Assembly (NCBI GenBank): GCA_024234635.1
Contig: JACKNX010000026.1
Coordinates: 1 to 40,062 of the forward strand
Direction of reading: 5' to 3'
Origin: Pseudomonadales bacterium
GTDB lineage: Bacteria; Pseudomonadota; Gammaproteobacteria; Pseudomonadales; Azotimanducaceae
DNA: 40,062 nt
In this document: positions 24,050 to 31,827 of the stretch, piece after piece
Layout: each line of letters opens with the position of its first letter
Position numbering within the stretch: the stretch's first letter is position 1
The notes under the pieces: model-generated
What the model was told of the DNA's origin: nothing
Databases searched by the model: none
The model's input: only the letters and a program-made list of their open reading frames with translations
Program-made: the position numbers and the translations under genes

Positions 24050-27000
24050 TCAGTTGCTGGCGGTAGCGGCGGTGGTGCCTCGGGATCCGAAGTCGTTTGT
24101 CAGCCGCCTGCCCAGCGCAATGCGGTAGAACACCGGAACGGCAATCAATGTCAGGAGCGTGGCGAAGGCCAGTCCGCCCATGATCGTGACGGCCATTTCG
24201 CGAAAGAATGCATCGGTCAGCAGGGGCGCCATGCCGGCGATGGTGGTGCCTGCGGCCAGCATCACCGGACGCAGCCGGCTGACCGAGGCGCGCAGCACGG
24301 TGCCGAGACTCCAGACAGCTTCCGCCAGTCGTTTGTCGATTTCATCCACCAGCACAATGCAGTTCTTGATGAGCATGCCTGTCAGACTCAGAAAACCGAG
24401 GAACGCCGGAAAGGTCAGGGTCAGGTCGGTGGCGAGCAGGGACAGCACCACGCCGCACACGATCATGGGCACGGTCAGCCAGATCACCAGGGCCTGCCGG
24501 AGGTGACCGAACATCAACAGGGTAATCAGCAGCATGGCACCAAACGTAACCGGCAGCTTGGCAAACAGGAGCTGATTCGCCTCCGCACTGGCTTCGAACT
24601 CGCCGCCCCAGTCGAGATGGTAGCCCGGAGGCAGCGGCACAGCTTCCACCTCCGCCCGCAAGGCGTTGAAAACGTAGGTGGGGTTGTGGCCGCGCGGCGG
24701 ATTGGCCTGTACCGTCAACGTGCGCTCGCGATCACGGCGCCAGATCAGATCGTCAACGGCTTTCAGCTCGAAGCGCGACACCACCTGCGACATGGGCACG
24801 TGCTGGTGCTGGGTCGGACTCCACACGAGCCGCTCTTCCAGCCGGGACAGGGCGCCGCGCTCCGGCGCCGGCGCGCGGGCGATGATCGGCACCAGCTTGT
24901 CCTTGTCGCGGAACAGTCCCACCGGGACTCCGGATGTTGCGTAGGCCAGTGACATGGACACATCCTGGCGCGTGATGCCGGCGCGTCGGGCCTGCACGGC
25001 ATCAAACACCGGTACCAGATCCAGCGATCGCTGTCGCCAGGTCAGCTTGCGATCGATGAGGTTGTGTGTCAGGTAGATGGTGTTGATGCGTTCGCCCAGT
25101 TCGCGCAGCGTGTCGGCATCGGGTCCTGCGAGACGCGCCTCGATCTTGGAGCTGCCTCCCGGTGAAAACTCGATGCGGAAGAACTGGATTTCGGCGGGCA
25201 GGGCCAGGATCTCGAAGCGACGTTGCAGACGTTCGATCACGACGGGGATCGTCGCCACATCCGCTACCCGCACGATCATCTGCGCATAGGCGGGGTTGGG
25301 CTGTTCCGGACGGAAAACGGTGACGAACCGGCTGGCGCTGCGACCGACGAAGCTGCTCACGGCCGCCACTTCCGGCTCCGTCAGCATCTGCGTTTCCAGG
25401 CCTTGGACCAGCGCGCTGGTGGCGTTGATGTCAGTACCCTGCGGCAGGTGTACATCAACAAAGAACAGCGGCGTATTGGTGGTGGGGAAAAAGCCGGGCT
25501 TGATGAACTGCGCGGTCCACAGCGACATCAGCGTGATGCCGACGATCAGCAGCGTTGTCAGCCACGGCAGGCGCAAACTGGCTTTCAGCAGCGTGCGGTA
25601 GGGCGCGTACGACCAGCCGCTGTAGATCGCGTCTTCGCTGGAAGGAGTGTTGGTGGCTTGGTCACCCCCCCGATCGACCAGAAGATAGCTGCCAAGGAGT
25701 GGCACAACAGTGATCGCCAGCACCCAGCTCAGCAGCAAAGACAGGCCCACTACCTGGAACAGGGAGACCAGAAAGAATCCGGAGTTGTCCCTGGACAGAC
25801 CAATGGGGGCAAACGCCAGGATACCGATGAGGGTAGCTCCGAGCAGCGGGAAACGGGTTCGCCTTACCGCGTGGGAAGCAGCGTCGGCAGGCCGCTGGCC
25901 GAGACTGACGCCCACCACCATGCCTTCCGCCACGACAATGGCGTTGTCCACCAGCATGCCCATGGCAATCATCAGCGCACCCAGCGAGATGCGCTGCAGC
26001 TCAATGCCGATGAGTGCCATCAGCGCGATGGTGCCGAACACGGTCAGGAACAGCACGCTGCCCACCACCACGCCAGCGCGCCAGCCCATGAAAACAAAGA
26101 GCGCGGCGAATACCGTGAGCACCGAGGCGCCGAGGTTCCACAGAAACTCGTCGATGGAGCGCTGCACCGCCACATGCTGCGCGTAGATAGGAATCACTTC
26201 CATGCCGAGCGGCAGACCGGCCGCGAGTTCGGCCATTCGGGCGTCCACGCGCCGGCCGAGTTCCACCACGTTGCGTTCCGTGTTGGCGGATACGCCGATG
26301 GTAATGGCAGGTACGCCGTTGTGGCGGATGATCTGCGGCTGGTCGTCGAGTGCCTCGCGCGAGACGGTGGCGATATCGCCAAGGCGTAGTATCTCGTTGC
26401 TGCCCGGTACGCCGATGCGCATGTCGCGCACCGCCTCCACGCTGTCGAACGCGGTTTCCGGCGCAATACGCAGCCGCCGCTCGCCGAATCGTTCCGAGCC
26501 GGCGTCGATGACCCGGTTCTCGGCGCCGATGCTCGCAAACAGCGCTTCCAGCGGCAGGCCCAGGCGATCGAGCCGTTCGCCCGCGATGGCGACATAGATC
26601 GCTTCCTGTGGTTCGCCGCTGGTGGCTACCTTGGCGACGCCATCCACCAGGCTCAATGCAGCACTGAGGCGCCGGCCGACATCCGCGATCGCTGCTGGCT
26701 GATAACCGTCCACCGTGACGGCGTAGTAGATGCCGTACACATCGCCGAAATCGTCTTCCACCCAAGGCGTGCCGGCGCCGGGCGGGAACTGCTGGGCGGC
26801 TTCGGACACGCGCCGGCGCATCTCGTCCCAGATCTGGGGTACCTGCGCCGCCTCGTAGTGCTGGTACAGCTCGATTTCGATTTCCGAGCGTCCGGGTACG
26901 GATTTGGACGTCATGTGCTCGACGTACGGCAACTCCTGAAGCGCCGCTTCCACGCGGTCGGTCACTTCGTGTTCGACAGTTTCCGCGGACGCGCCGGGGT

Positions 27001-27208
27001 AGGGGGTGATGATGTACGCCATCTTTACGGGAAACGGCGGATCTTCGAGACGCCCGATGGTGTCGATCCCCCAAATACCGCCAGCCAGGCAGGCGACGAT
27101 GAACAACCAGGTGTAGAGCGGTCGTTCGATGGCGAGGCGGGCGATATCGCGCACGTGTGTCTGCTCGTCAGACCGGGTGGCGGGCGTCGAATGGCGGACT
27201 GGCGGCAT
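24050..27208 (-). CDS. RND-family efflux pump, inner-membrane permease subunit
   Basis: The 1052 residues match the AcrB-type permease length and layout: twelve transmembrane segments with two large periplasmic loops (after TM1 and TM7). TM4 reads GMLVDNAIVVAEGM, so the second of the two proton-relay aspartates (AcrB Asp407-Asp408) is Asn422 here. Lys948 in GMLIKNCIVLVDE corresponds to the TM10 lysine. The start codon follows the adaptor's stop with no gap (TGAATG), which implies translational coupling. With the adaptor and a TolC-like outer-membrane channel, which is not in the window, it should export hydrophobic or toxic compounds by proton antiport. Confidence 0.95.
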   Translation of the reverse strand: MPPVRHSTPATRSDEQTHVRDIARLAIERPLYTWLFIVACLAGGIWGIDTIGRLEDPPFPVKMAYIITPYPGASAETVEHEVTDRVEAALQELPYVEHMTSKSVPGRSEIEIELYQHYEAAQVPQIWDEMRRRVSEAAQQFPPGAGTPWVEDDFGDVYGIYYAVTVDGYQPAAIADVGRRLSAALSLVDGVAKVATSGEPQEAIYVAIAGERLDRLGLPLEALFASIGAENRVIDAGSERFGERRLRIAPETAFDSVEAVRDMRIGVPGSNEILRLGDIATVSREALDDQPQIIRHNGVPAITIGVSANTERNVVELGRRVDARMAELAAGLPLGMEVIPIYAQHVAVQRSIDEFLWNLGASVLTVFAALFVFMGWRAGVVVGSVLFLTVFGTIALMALIGIELQRISLGALMIAMGMLVDNAIVVAEGMVVGVSLGQRPADAASHAVRRTRFPLLGATLIGILAFAPIGLSRDNSGFFLVSLFQVVGLSLLLSWVLAITVVPLLGSYLLVDRGGDQATNTPSSEDAIYSGWSYAPYRTLLKASLRLPWLTTLLIVGITLMSLWTAQFIKPGFFPTTNTPLFFVDVHLPQGTDINATSALVQGLETQMLTEPEVAAVSSFVGRSASRFVTVFRPEQPNPAYAQMIVRVADVATIPVVIERLQRRFEILALPAEIQFFRIEFSPGGSSKIEARLAGPDADTLRELGERINTIYLTHNLIDRKLTWRQRSLDLVPVFDAVQARRAGITRQDVSMSLAYATSGVPVGLFRDKDKLVPIIARAPAPERGALSRLEERLVWSPTQHQHVPMSQVVSRFELKAVDDLIWRRDRERTLTVQANPPRGHNPTYVFNALRAEVEAVPLPPGYHLDWGGEFEASAEANQLLFAKLPVTFGAMLLITLLMFGHLRQALVIWLTVPMIVCGVVLSLLATDLTLTFPAFLGFLSLTGMLIKNCIVLVDEIDKRLAEAVWSLGTVLRASVSRLRPVMLAAGTTIAGMAPLLTDAFFREMAVTIMGGLAFATLLTLIAVPVFYRIALGRRLTNDFGSRGTTAATASN

Positions 27209-28333
27209 TCATGGCGAGCTGGAATCTTCCGTCAGCGGCGTCACCCGCATCCCGGCCTGTAGTTGATGCGCGCCGGTGACGATGATCCATTCCCCATCGG
27301 CGAGGCCGTCGCCGACCCTGTAGTCACCGTCGCTCCCTGGTGTTACTGCGACGTGTCGCTCGCTGACCGCCTGCGTTTGCGGGTCGTACACCCAGACCGC
27401 GGTGTTGCCGGTGGCGGTGGTCGTGAGTGCCGTGCCTGGTACCACCAGGGCCGGTGCCGTTGCGTTGCCGGTCAGGGTGATGGTCACGCGTGCCGTCATG
27501 CCCGGCAGGATGTTCCACTTCTCCGGCGGCTGCATGGTGAACGTCACATCGTACGTCTGTGCCACGGGATCGGCTTCACCCTTGTTTTCGCGATAGACCA
27601 GGGGAAAGGCTTCCTGCGGTGCAAACGGAAATGTGGCACTCGTGGCGACTACCTGATCTGTTCCCACCGTGGCGAGCAGTCGTTCCGGAATGCTCACCGC
27701 CACCACGAGTTCACGCAGATCCGCCAGACGGGCGACCGCTTCGCCGGCGTTCACGTACACATGATTGTCGACGTAACGACGCAGCACGTAGGCATCAAAC
27801 GGGGCGCGGATGGTGGTGTCGGCAAGCCGTTTGCGGGCCTGCGCCAGGTGCACCTGGCGCAGGTCCACCAGCGAACGGGCTTCGTCCACGGTGGCGCGGG
27901 AAATGACGCCGCTTCTCAATAGCGGGGATTTGCGGTCGAGATCCTGCTGCGCCAGTTGCAGTTGCACTTCCGCTTCACGGACGGCGAGCCGGAATTGCTG
28001 CGGGTCCAGCACGGCAATGGCCTCACCCGCGCGTATGGTCTCGCCTTCGCGGGCGTTGACCATGGCCAGGGTGCCGGTCACCTCGAACTTGAGGTCAACC
28101 ACCTGGGCTGCTTCGACGCGCCCGACGAAGTCCAGTGTGCGGGCTTCGGTTTGCGCGCGAACCTGCTGGATGCGCGCGGGTCGAATGGACTGGTCTGCCG
28201 GTTCGGGCGGTGGGGGCCTGTCGCAGCCCTGCAGCGTGCACAGTGCCAGCAGCAAGGTTGCGAGGCCGCTTGCCCTGCGCGCTGATGTGACCGGTTGGCC
28301 GCCAGGGTGAGTGACGCATCGCGAATGATCCAT
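27209..28333 (-). CDS. RND efflux periplasmic adaptor (membrane fusion protein), lipoprotein
   Basis: The 374-residue adaptor carries a lipoprotein signal (LATLLLALCTLQGC, Cys near 37). A barrel-sandwich and coiled-coil hairpin region follows (FVGRVEAAQVVDLKFEV, then VQLQLAQQDLDRKSPLL and RKRLADTTIRAPFDAYV), and then the beta-barrel and membrane-proximal domains. These adaptors bridge the inner-membrane RND pump and the outer-membrane channel. The only in-frame ATG is at 28333, 16 bp after the upstream MFS stop. The stop touches the permease ATG. Together with the permease it forms an obvious pump pair. Confidence 0.94.
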   Translation of the reverse strand: MDHSRCVTHPGGQPVTSARRASGLATLLLALCTLQGCDRPPPPEPADQSIRPARIQQVRAQTEARTLDFVGRVEAAQVVDLKFEVTGTLAMVNAREGETIRAGEAIAVLDPQQFRLAVREAEVQLQLAQQDLDRKSPLLRSGVISRATVDEARSLVDLRQVHLAQARKRLADTTIRAPFDAYVLRRYVDNHVYVNAGEAVARLADLRELVVAVSIPERLLATVGTDQVVATSATFPFAPQEAFPLVYRENKGEADPVAQTYDVTFTMQPPEKWNILPGMTARVTITLTGNATAPALVVPGTALTTTATGNTAVWVYDPQTQAVSERHVAVTPGSDGDYRVGDGLADGEWIIVTGAHQLQAGMRVTPLTEDSSSP

Positions 28334-28349
28334 GGGCAGGGTCCGCGCG

Positions 28350-29636
28350 TCAGCCGGTGGTGATGAGCTCGTCGCGCAACGTCTTGCCGGCGAGGTAGTA
28401 ATGCCAGGCCGCCCAGATGTTGAACAGGGAAAAGAACAGCAGGGAATAGCGCAGCGACTCGGTGCCGAAGCGGTCCATCAGCAGGTCACTCAGGGCGCCG
28501 ACGGCCTGAGGGCCGAGTCCCAGGCCGATGATGTTGAGGATGAACAACAGCACGGCGGCGGCAACGGAACGCATGTGCAGCTCCACCAGCCCCTGGGTCT
28601 GGGAAAAGGTGGTGGCCTGATAGAAGTTGCCGAGTGCCACCGGCAGCATCAGGAAAAGCAGCGCCACTGTCGGCGTGGGCGCCAGGTAGAAACCGATGGA
28701 GAATGGCACGCCCACGAGCAGGGCAACCGATACGATCCACAGGAACCAGCGCGTATCGCGGGCACCGAAACGGTCGGCCAGATAGCCACCGAGCGCAATG
28801 CCGATGCCCCCGGGTATACCCAGAATCAGACCAAGCCACGTGCCGATTTCACCCGAGGACATGTGATGGGAGCGTTCCAGGAAGGAGGGTGCCCACGTGG
28901 TGAGGCCGTACCCCACGAAGGCGGTGAGTCCGCCGCCGATAGCCATGTGCCGGAAGGAATGCTTCTTCCAGAGATAGGCAAAGGTTTCCATCACTCCAGG
29001 CTGTTCGCTCGACAGCGTGCGCCCTTCGGCCATGCCGCGGGGCGGTTCCTTGACCGTAAAGCGGAACACCAGGGCAAGCAGCAGACCGGGCACGCCAACG
29101 AGAAAGAAGGCCGCGCGCCACCCGAAAAATTCGTTCATCCAGCCGCCGGCGAGGAAACCGAACAGAATCCCGAAGGGGATACCGAGGGCATAGATGCCCA
29201 GCGCGGTCGCCCGCTGATTGGCCGGGTAGTAGTCGGCGATCATGGAATGGGCGGGTGGGCTGCAACCCGCTTCGCCCACACCGACGCCAATCCGGGCGGC
29301 GAGCAGTTGCCAGAAGTTCTGCACCAGGCCAGAGAGCGCGGTCATCGCGCTCCAGACGGTAAGTGCAACGGCAATCAGGTTGCGCCGGTTTCCGCGGTCC
29401 GCAAGGCGCGCGATCGGTATGCCCAGCGTGGCGTAGAACAGGGCAAAGGCAAAACCGGTCAGCGCACCGAGCGCGGTGTCACTGATGTCCAGTTCCTGCT
29501 TGATGGGGCCGAGCAGGATGGAAAGGATCTGCCTGTCGATGAAATTGAAGGTGTAGACCACGACCAGGATGCCGAGCACATAACGGCGTGTAGCGGGTGT
29601 AAACAGGCTGCGCTGCTGTGAGGTTGAGCTGTCCAT
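28350..29636 (-). CDS. MFS transporter (spinster-like)
   Basis: The 428-residue inner-membrane protein has about twelve hydrophobic segments. It contains the family-typical NFIDRQILSILLGPIK in TM1, motif A (ARLADRGNRRNLI) and GVGEAGCSPPAHSMIADYYP in TM5. The start at 29636 is supported by GGGAGG (29641-29646) four bases upstream; another in-frame ATG at 29660 lacks one. CCTCC (29641-29645) and GGAGG (29652-29656) can pair, so the SD could be partly hidden. It lies 16 bp upstream of the adaptor gene, which puts an MFS transporter in the same unit as an RND pump. Spinster-like MFS often move lipids or aromatic or organic acids; the substrate is not known. Confidence 0.92.
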   Translation of the reverse strand: MDSSTSQQRSLFTPATRRYVLGILVVVYTFNFIDRQILSILLGPIKQELDISDTALGALTGFAFALFYATLGIPIARLADRGNRRNLIAVALTVWSAMTALSGLVQNFWQLLAARIGVGVGEAGCSPPAHSMIADYYPANQRATALGIYALGIPFGILFGFLAGGWMNEFFGWRAAFFLVGVPGLLLALVFRFTVKEPPRGMAEGRTLSSEQPGVMETFAYLWKKHSFRHMAIGGGLTAFVGYGLTTWAPSFLERSHHMSSGEIGTWLGLILGIPGGIGIALGGYLADRFGARDTRWFLWIVSVALLVGVPFSIGFYLAPTPTVALLFLMLPVALGNFYQATTFSQTQGLVELHMRSVAAAVLLFILNIIGLGLGPQAVGALSDLLMDRFGTESLRYSLLFFSLFNIWAAWHYYLAGKTLRDELITTG

Positions 29637-29716
29637 CGGTCCTCCCGGAAAGGAGGGCATCCTACCGATGTCCGGCGGGTGGGGCTACGTGCGCAGCGTG
29701 TGCCCGGGGGGAAGGT

Positions 29717-29744
29717 AGCCGGTGACGGCGGCCGTCAACCGGCT
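29717..29744. other. strong hairpin between small membrane protein gene and MFS gene
   Basis: A 12-bp stem with one bulged base (29717-29728 against 29732-29744) and a three-base loop lies in the spacer. A smaller 6-bp hairpin follows at about 29761-29775. No T-run follows on either strand. It may attenuate or end transcription of the small gene before the MFS gene, or stabilise the MFS leader. Confidence 0.4.
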
Positions 29745-29791
29745 CGATGCTGATGCGATCACGCCACTGGCGTGGACGTCAACCCGACGCT

Positions 29792-30040
29792 TCATGCCGC
29801 GAGACTTGAGCAGCACGGCTCCGCGTCCGCGTCCGCGGCCTCATCGGCCGCGGCTGCGGTGTCGGATTCCACGGCGATGGGGCAGTCCCGCAGGTAGCGT
29901 TCGGCGCTGCAGCCGTCCAGGGCGCTGATCGCCCGGGCCATCTCCAGTGCCCAACGCTGGCGGCGCTCGATGCCGCGACCCAGCAGAACCGCGTAGGCGA
30001 TCGCGGTTGCCGTTGCCCCAAGGGCAAATATCCATTCCAT
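29792..30040 (-). CDS. small single-pass membrane protein, hypothetical
   Basis: The 82 residues begin MEWIFALGATATAIAYAVLL, a single transmembrane segment. A basic, amphipathic stretch (RGIERRQRWALEMARAISALDG) and an acidic, Ala/Asp/Glu-rich tail ending in CCSSLAA follow. I take the ATG at 30040 because GAGGAG (30047-30052) lies six bases upstream. No family was recognised. It is on the same strand as the MFS/RND set but separated by a strong hairpin. Confidence 0.55.
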   Translation of the reverse strand: MEWIFALGATATAIAYAVLLGRGIERRQRWALEMARAISALDGCSAERYLRDCPIAVESDTAAAADEAADADAEPCCSSLAA

Positions 30041-30520
30041 GTTCATCTCCTCGTTTTCCGGTTGGCTTGTGAGCCGGTCTTTCACGCGTACTACGCAGGC
30101 AATCGCGCAACGCGCAGTCGGCCGGCTGGCGCTATGCCCGGTGAACGTCGGTGAGAGATCTGGGGGGGAAGGGGGTATCTCACCGGCGTTGCACCGGGAG
30201 ATAACGATGCAACGGTTCTAGACGATGGCCCGCTTGTCACCCGCGAAGGCAATCGCGGACGGCACGGGGCCACACACCATGCCCTGGGTTGGCAGGCGGT
30301 GGTTCGTCCAGTTGTTTTGCAGGGATCGTTTCATAGCGGCGCGAATAATACGCCTTGCTGTATATAAGTCCAGCACAAAGTTCGAAAAACGGAAGCGGGT
30401 CACACGTTCACGCTTCCTGTCCGGAGGCAGTCCGGGGAACGGTCCGGGGCAACACCCTGGTGAGACAAACGCGGTCTGCCCGATGCCACCACGCGTTGCG
30501 GTGGCCGGCCCAGGCCGGGT
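30041..30520. other. gene-free stretch upstream of the small membrane protein
   Basis: No credible gene is seen in this 480-bp region. It holds the terminator at 30384-30417, a G-rich run near 30160-30180, and three GTCCGG direct repeats starting at 30419, 30430 and 30442. A TA-rich segment (TATATAAG at 30361-30368) might be promoter-like, but no gene begins just after it. The promoter of the small membrane gene should lie in 30053-30200; no clear boxes were found. Confidence 0.5.
30384..30417 (-). terminator. Rho-independent terminator after the FHA-like gene
   Basis: Read on the minus strand, a 7-bp stem (30411-30417 with 30391-30397) and a 13-base loop are followed by a GTTTTT run (30385-30390). 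It lies about 100 bp after the stop of the FHA-like gene and is the best-formed U-tailed terminator of the window. Confidence 0.68.
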
Positions 30521-31657
30521 TCAGTTCGGCGGCTCTGTCTGTGCGATGGCGGAGCGGATCGGCTCCGCCGCGGGCTCAGCCGGCTCGCGGCTGTTGCGCC
30601 GCATGCCGAAGATTCGACTCTCCAGCAGGTTGATGGCGTCCCGGAACTCCGGAAACCGGGCGATGGTGCTGCCGAAAGACACCACGAGAGGTTCCAGCGT
30701 ATCGGGATCGTCGATGCGGGCCAGTCGCTCCGCGTAGTGGGTCACTGCGTCCCTGGAGGCCGGGGCGAGGATGTCACTGCCCTGGGCTTGCAACAGTTCG
30801 ACGATGCGGCGGTGGTTGTCCGCGCTGATCACCTCCACCCATACGAGGTAGGCCAGTTCGTCATTGGACGAGGCAGTGGAACTCGAGGTGACCGTGCCGT
30901 CATCCGGTTCAACGGTCAGTGGCTGCTCGCTGGCTGCAATGGCGTGCCCCTGTGCGAACGGCGCCGCGGCGAACTCGATGATCTGCGGCCCCAGGTTGTA
31001 CGCACCATAGGCAAGCGCGGCGCCCAGGCCAGCCAGCAGCGGCAGCGTGAAACGGGCGCGGCCGGGACCCCAGGTACGGCTCGTCGCCACCGGCTGCGGT
31101 TTGGGTCCGGGCGACGAGTCCTCGGCAAGGGCCGGTGTGGCGGGGGGGCGTTCCGCCGAGGCGGTACCGTCCAGCGCCTCGGTGATGACAATTTCCTCGA
31201 CGTCCAGGGGCCCCTCGTAGAACACCGGCATATGCCTGGATGGCGGGCGCGGCAGACGCGTGTCGCCCGGCTCCAGGCGACTGTCGAGCACGGGGATATC
31301 CGGTAACCGGTCGTTCAGCGCCTGACCGACAAAGTATCGGGTGATGCCTATCTGGAGTTGTGCGCCGGCACTTATACGGTGGTGGTGCGATATGAGCTTG
31401 CCATCCACGCGAATGGCGCCTGCCAGGCAGGAAAGCCACAGTTCACCGTCGACGACGTCGAAGCGCGCGGCGTGGGTCGCATCGTCCGGGGAGACAACCA
31501 ACTGGCCGTTGTCGCCTTCGCACAGCACCGCGCCGGATACCAGGCGCAGGGACAGGCTCTGATCCTCGGAAATGAGGAACCACCGCGGCGTTACGGTTGC
31601 CGTCGTGTCGTCAGGGCTGATGCCCGCCCCGACTTGCCGATGGTATTGTCCGACCAC
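30521..31657 (-). CDS. FHA-like domain protein with one membrane helix, function unknown
   Basis: The N-terminal 110 residues are beta-rich and look like a degenerate FHA domain (RWFLISEDQSLSLRLVSG, then ARFDVVDGELWLSC and INVDG-type turns), without a clear phosphothreonine-binding Gly-Arg/Ser/Asn set. A Pro-rich linker follows, then one transmembrane segment (LPLLAGLGAALAYGAYNL) and a soluble C-terminal helical part ending in acidic, Pro-rich sequence. The start is uncertain: I prefer GTG at 31657 with GGAG (31668-31671) ten bases upstream. The frame is open to a TTG at 31708. It is divergent from the Trx/UGSC-partner gene. Not assigned to a known system. Confidence 0.65.
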   Translation of the reverse strand: MVGQYHRQVGAGISPDDTTATVTPRWFLISEDQSLSLRLVSGAVLCEGDNGQLVVSPDDATHAARFDVVDGELWLSCLAGAIRVDGKLISHHHRISAGAQLQIGITRYFVGQALNDRLPDIPVLDSRLEPGDTRLPRPPSRHMPVFYEGPLDVEEIVITEALDGTASAERPPATPALAEDSSPGPKPQPVATSRTWGPGRARFTLPLLAGLGAALAYGAYNLGPQIIEFAAAPFAQGHAIAASEQPLTVEPDDGTVTSSSTASSNDELAYLVWVEVISADNHRRIVELLQAQGSDILAPASRDAVTHYAERLARIDDPDTLEPLVVSFGSTIARFPEFRDAINLLESRIFGMRRNSREPAEPAAEPIRSAIAQTEPPN

Positions 31658-31827
31658 GATGCCAGGTCTCCGCCTTGTTTCGCGTGGTTCTCCCCGTACG
31701 GTTTGCAACCGCTCCCCCCGGAGAGGACTGTGAAGATAGCAAAAGTACCTGCCTGTTCTGAAGCGGTTTTTTTTCCACTGGTCAGGCGGGTGGCGACAAG
31801 GCGGAAAACGACTCGTACACTTCCGGC

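Noticed and set aside
25223..26389. A 388-codon plus-strand frame inside the RND permease gene
   Set aside because: The translation is Gln/His/Arg-rich without fold signals and lies fully antisense to a well-supported permease.
30361..30368. TATATAAG as a promoter
   Set aside because: No gene start or plausible -35 lies at the right distance on either strand.
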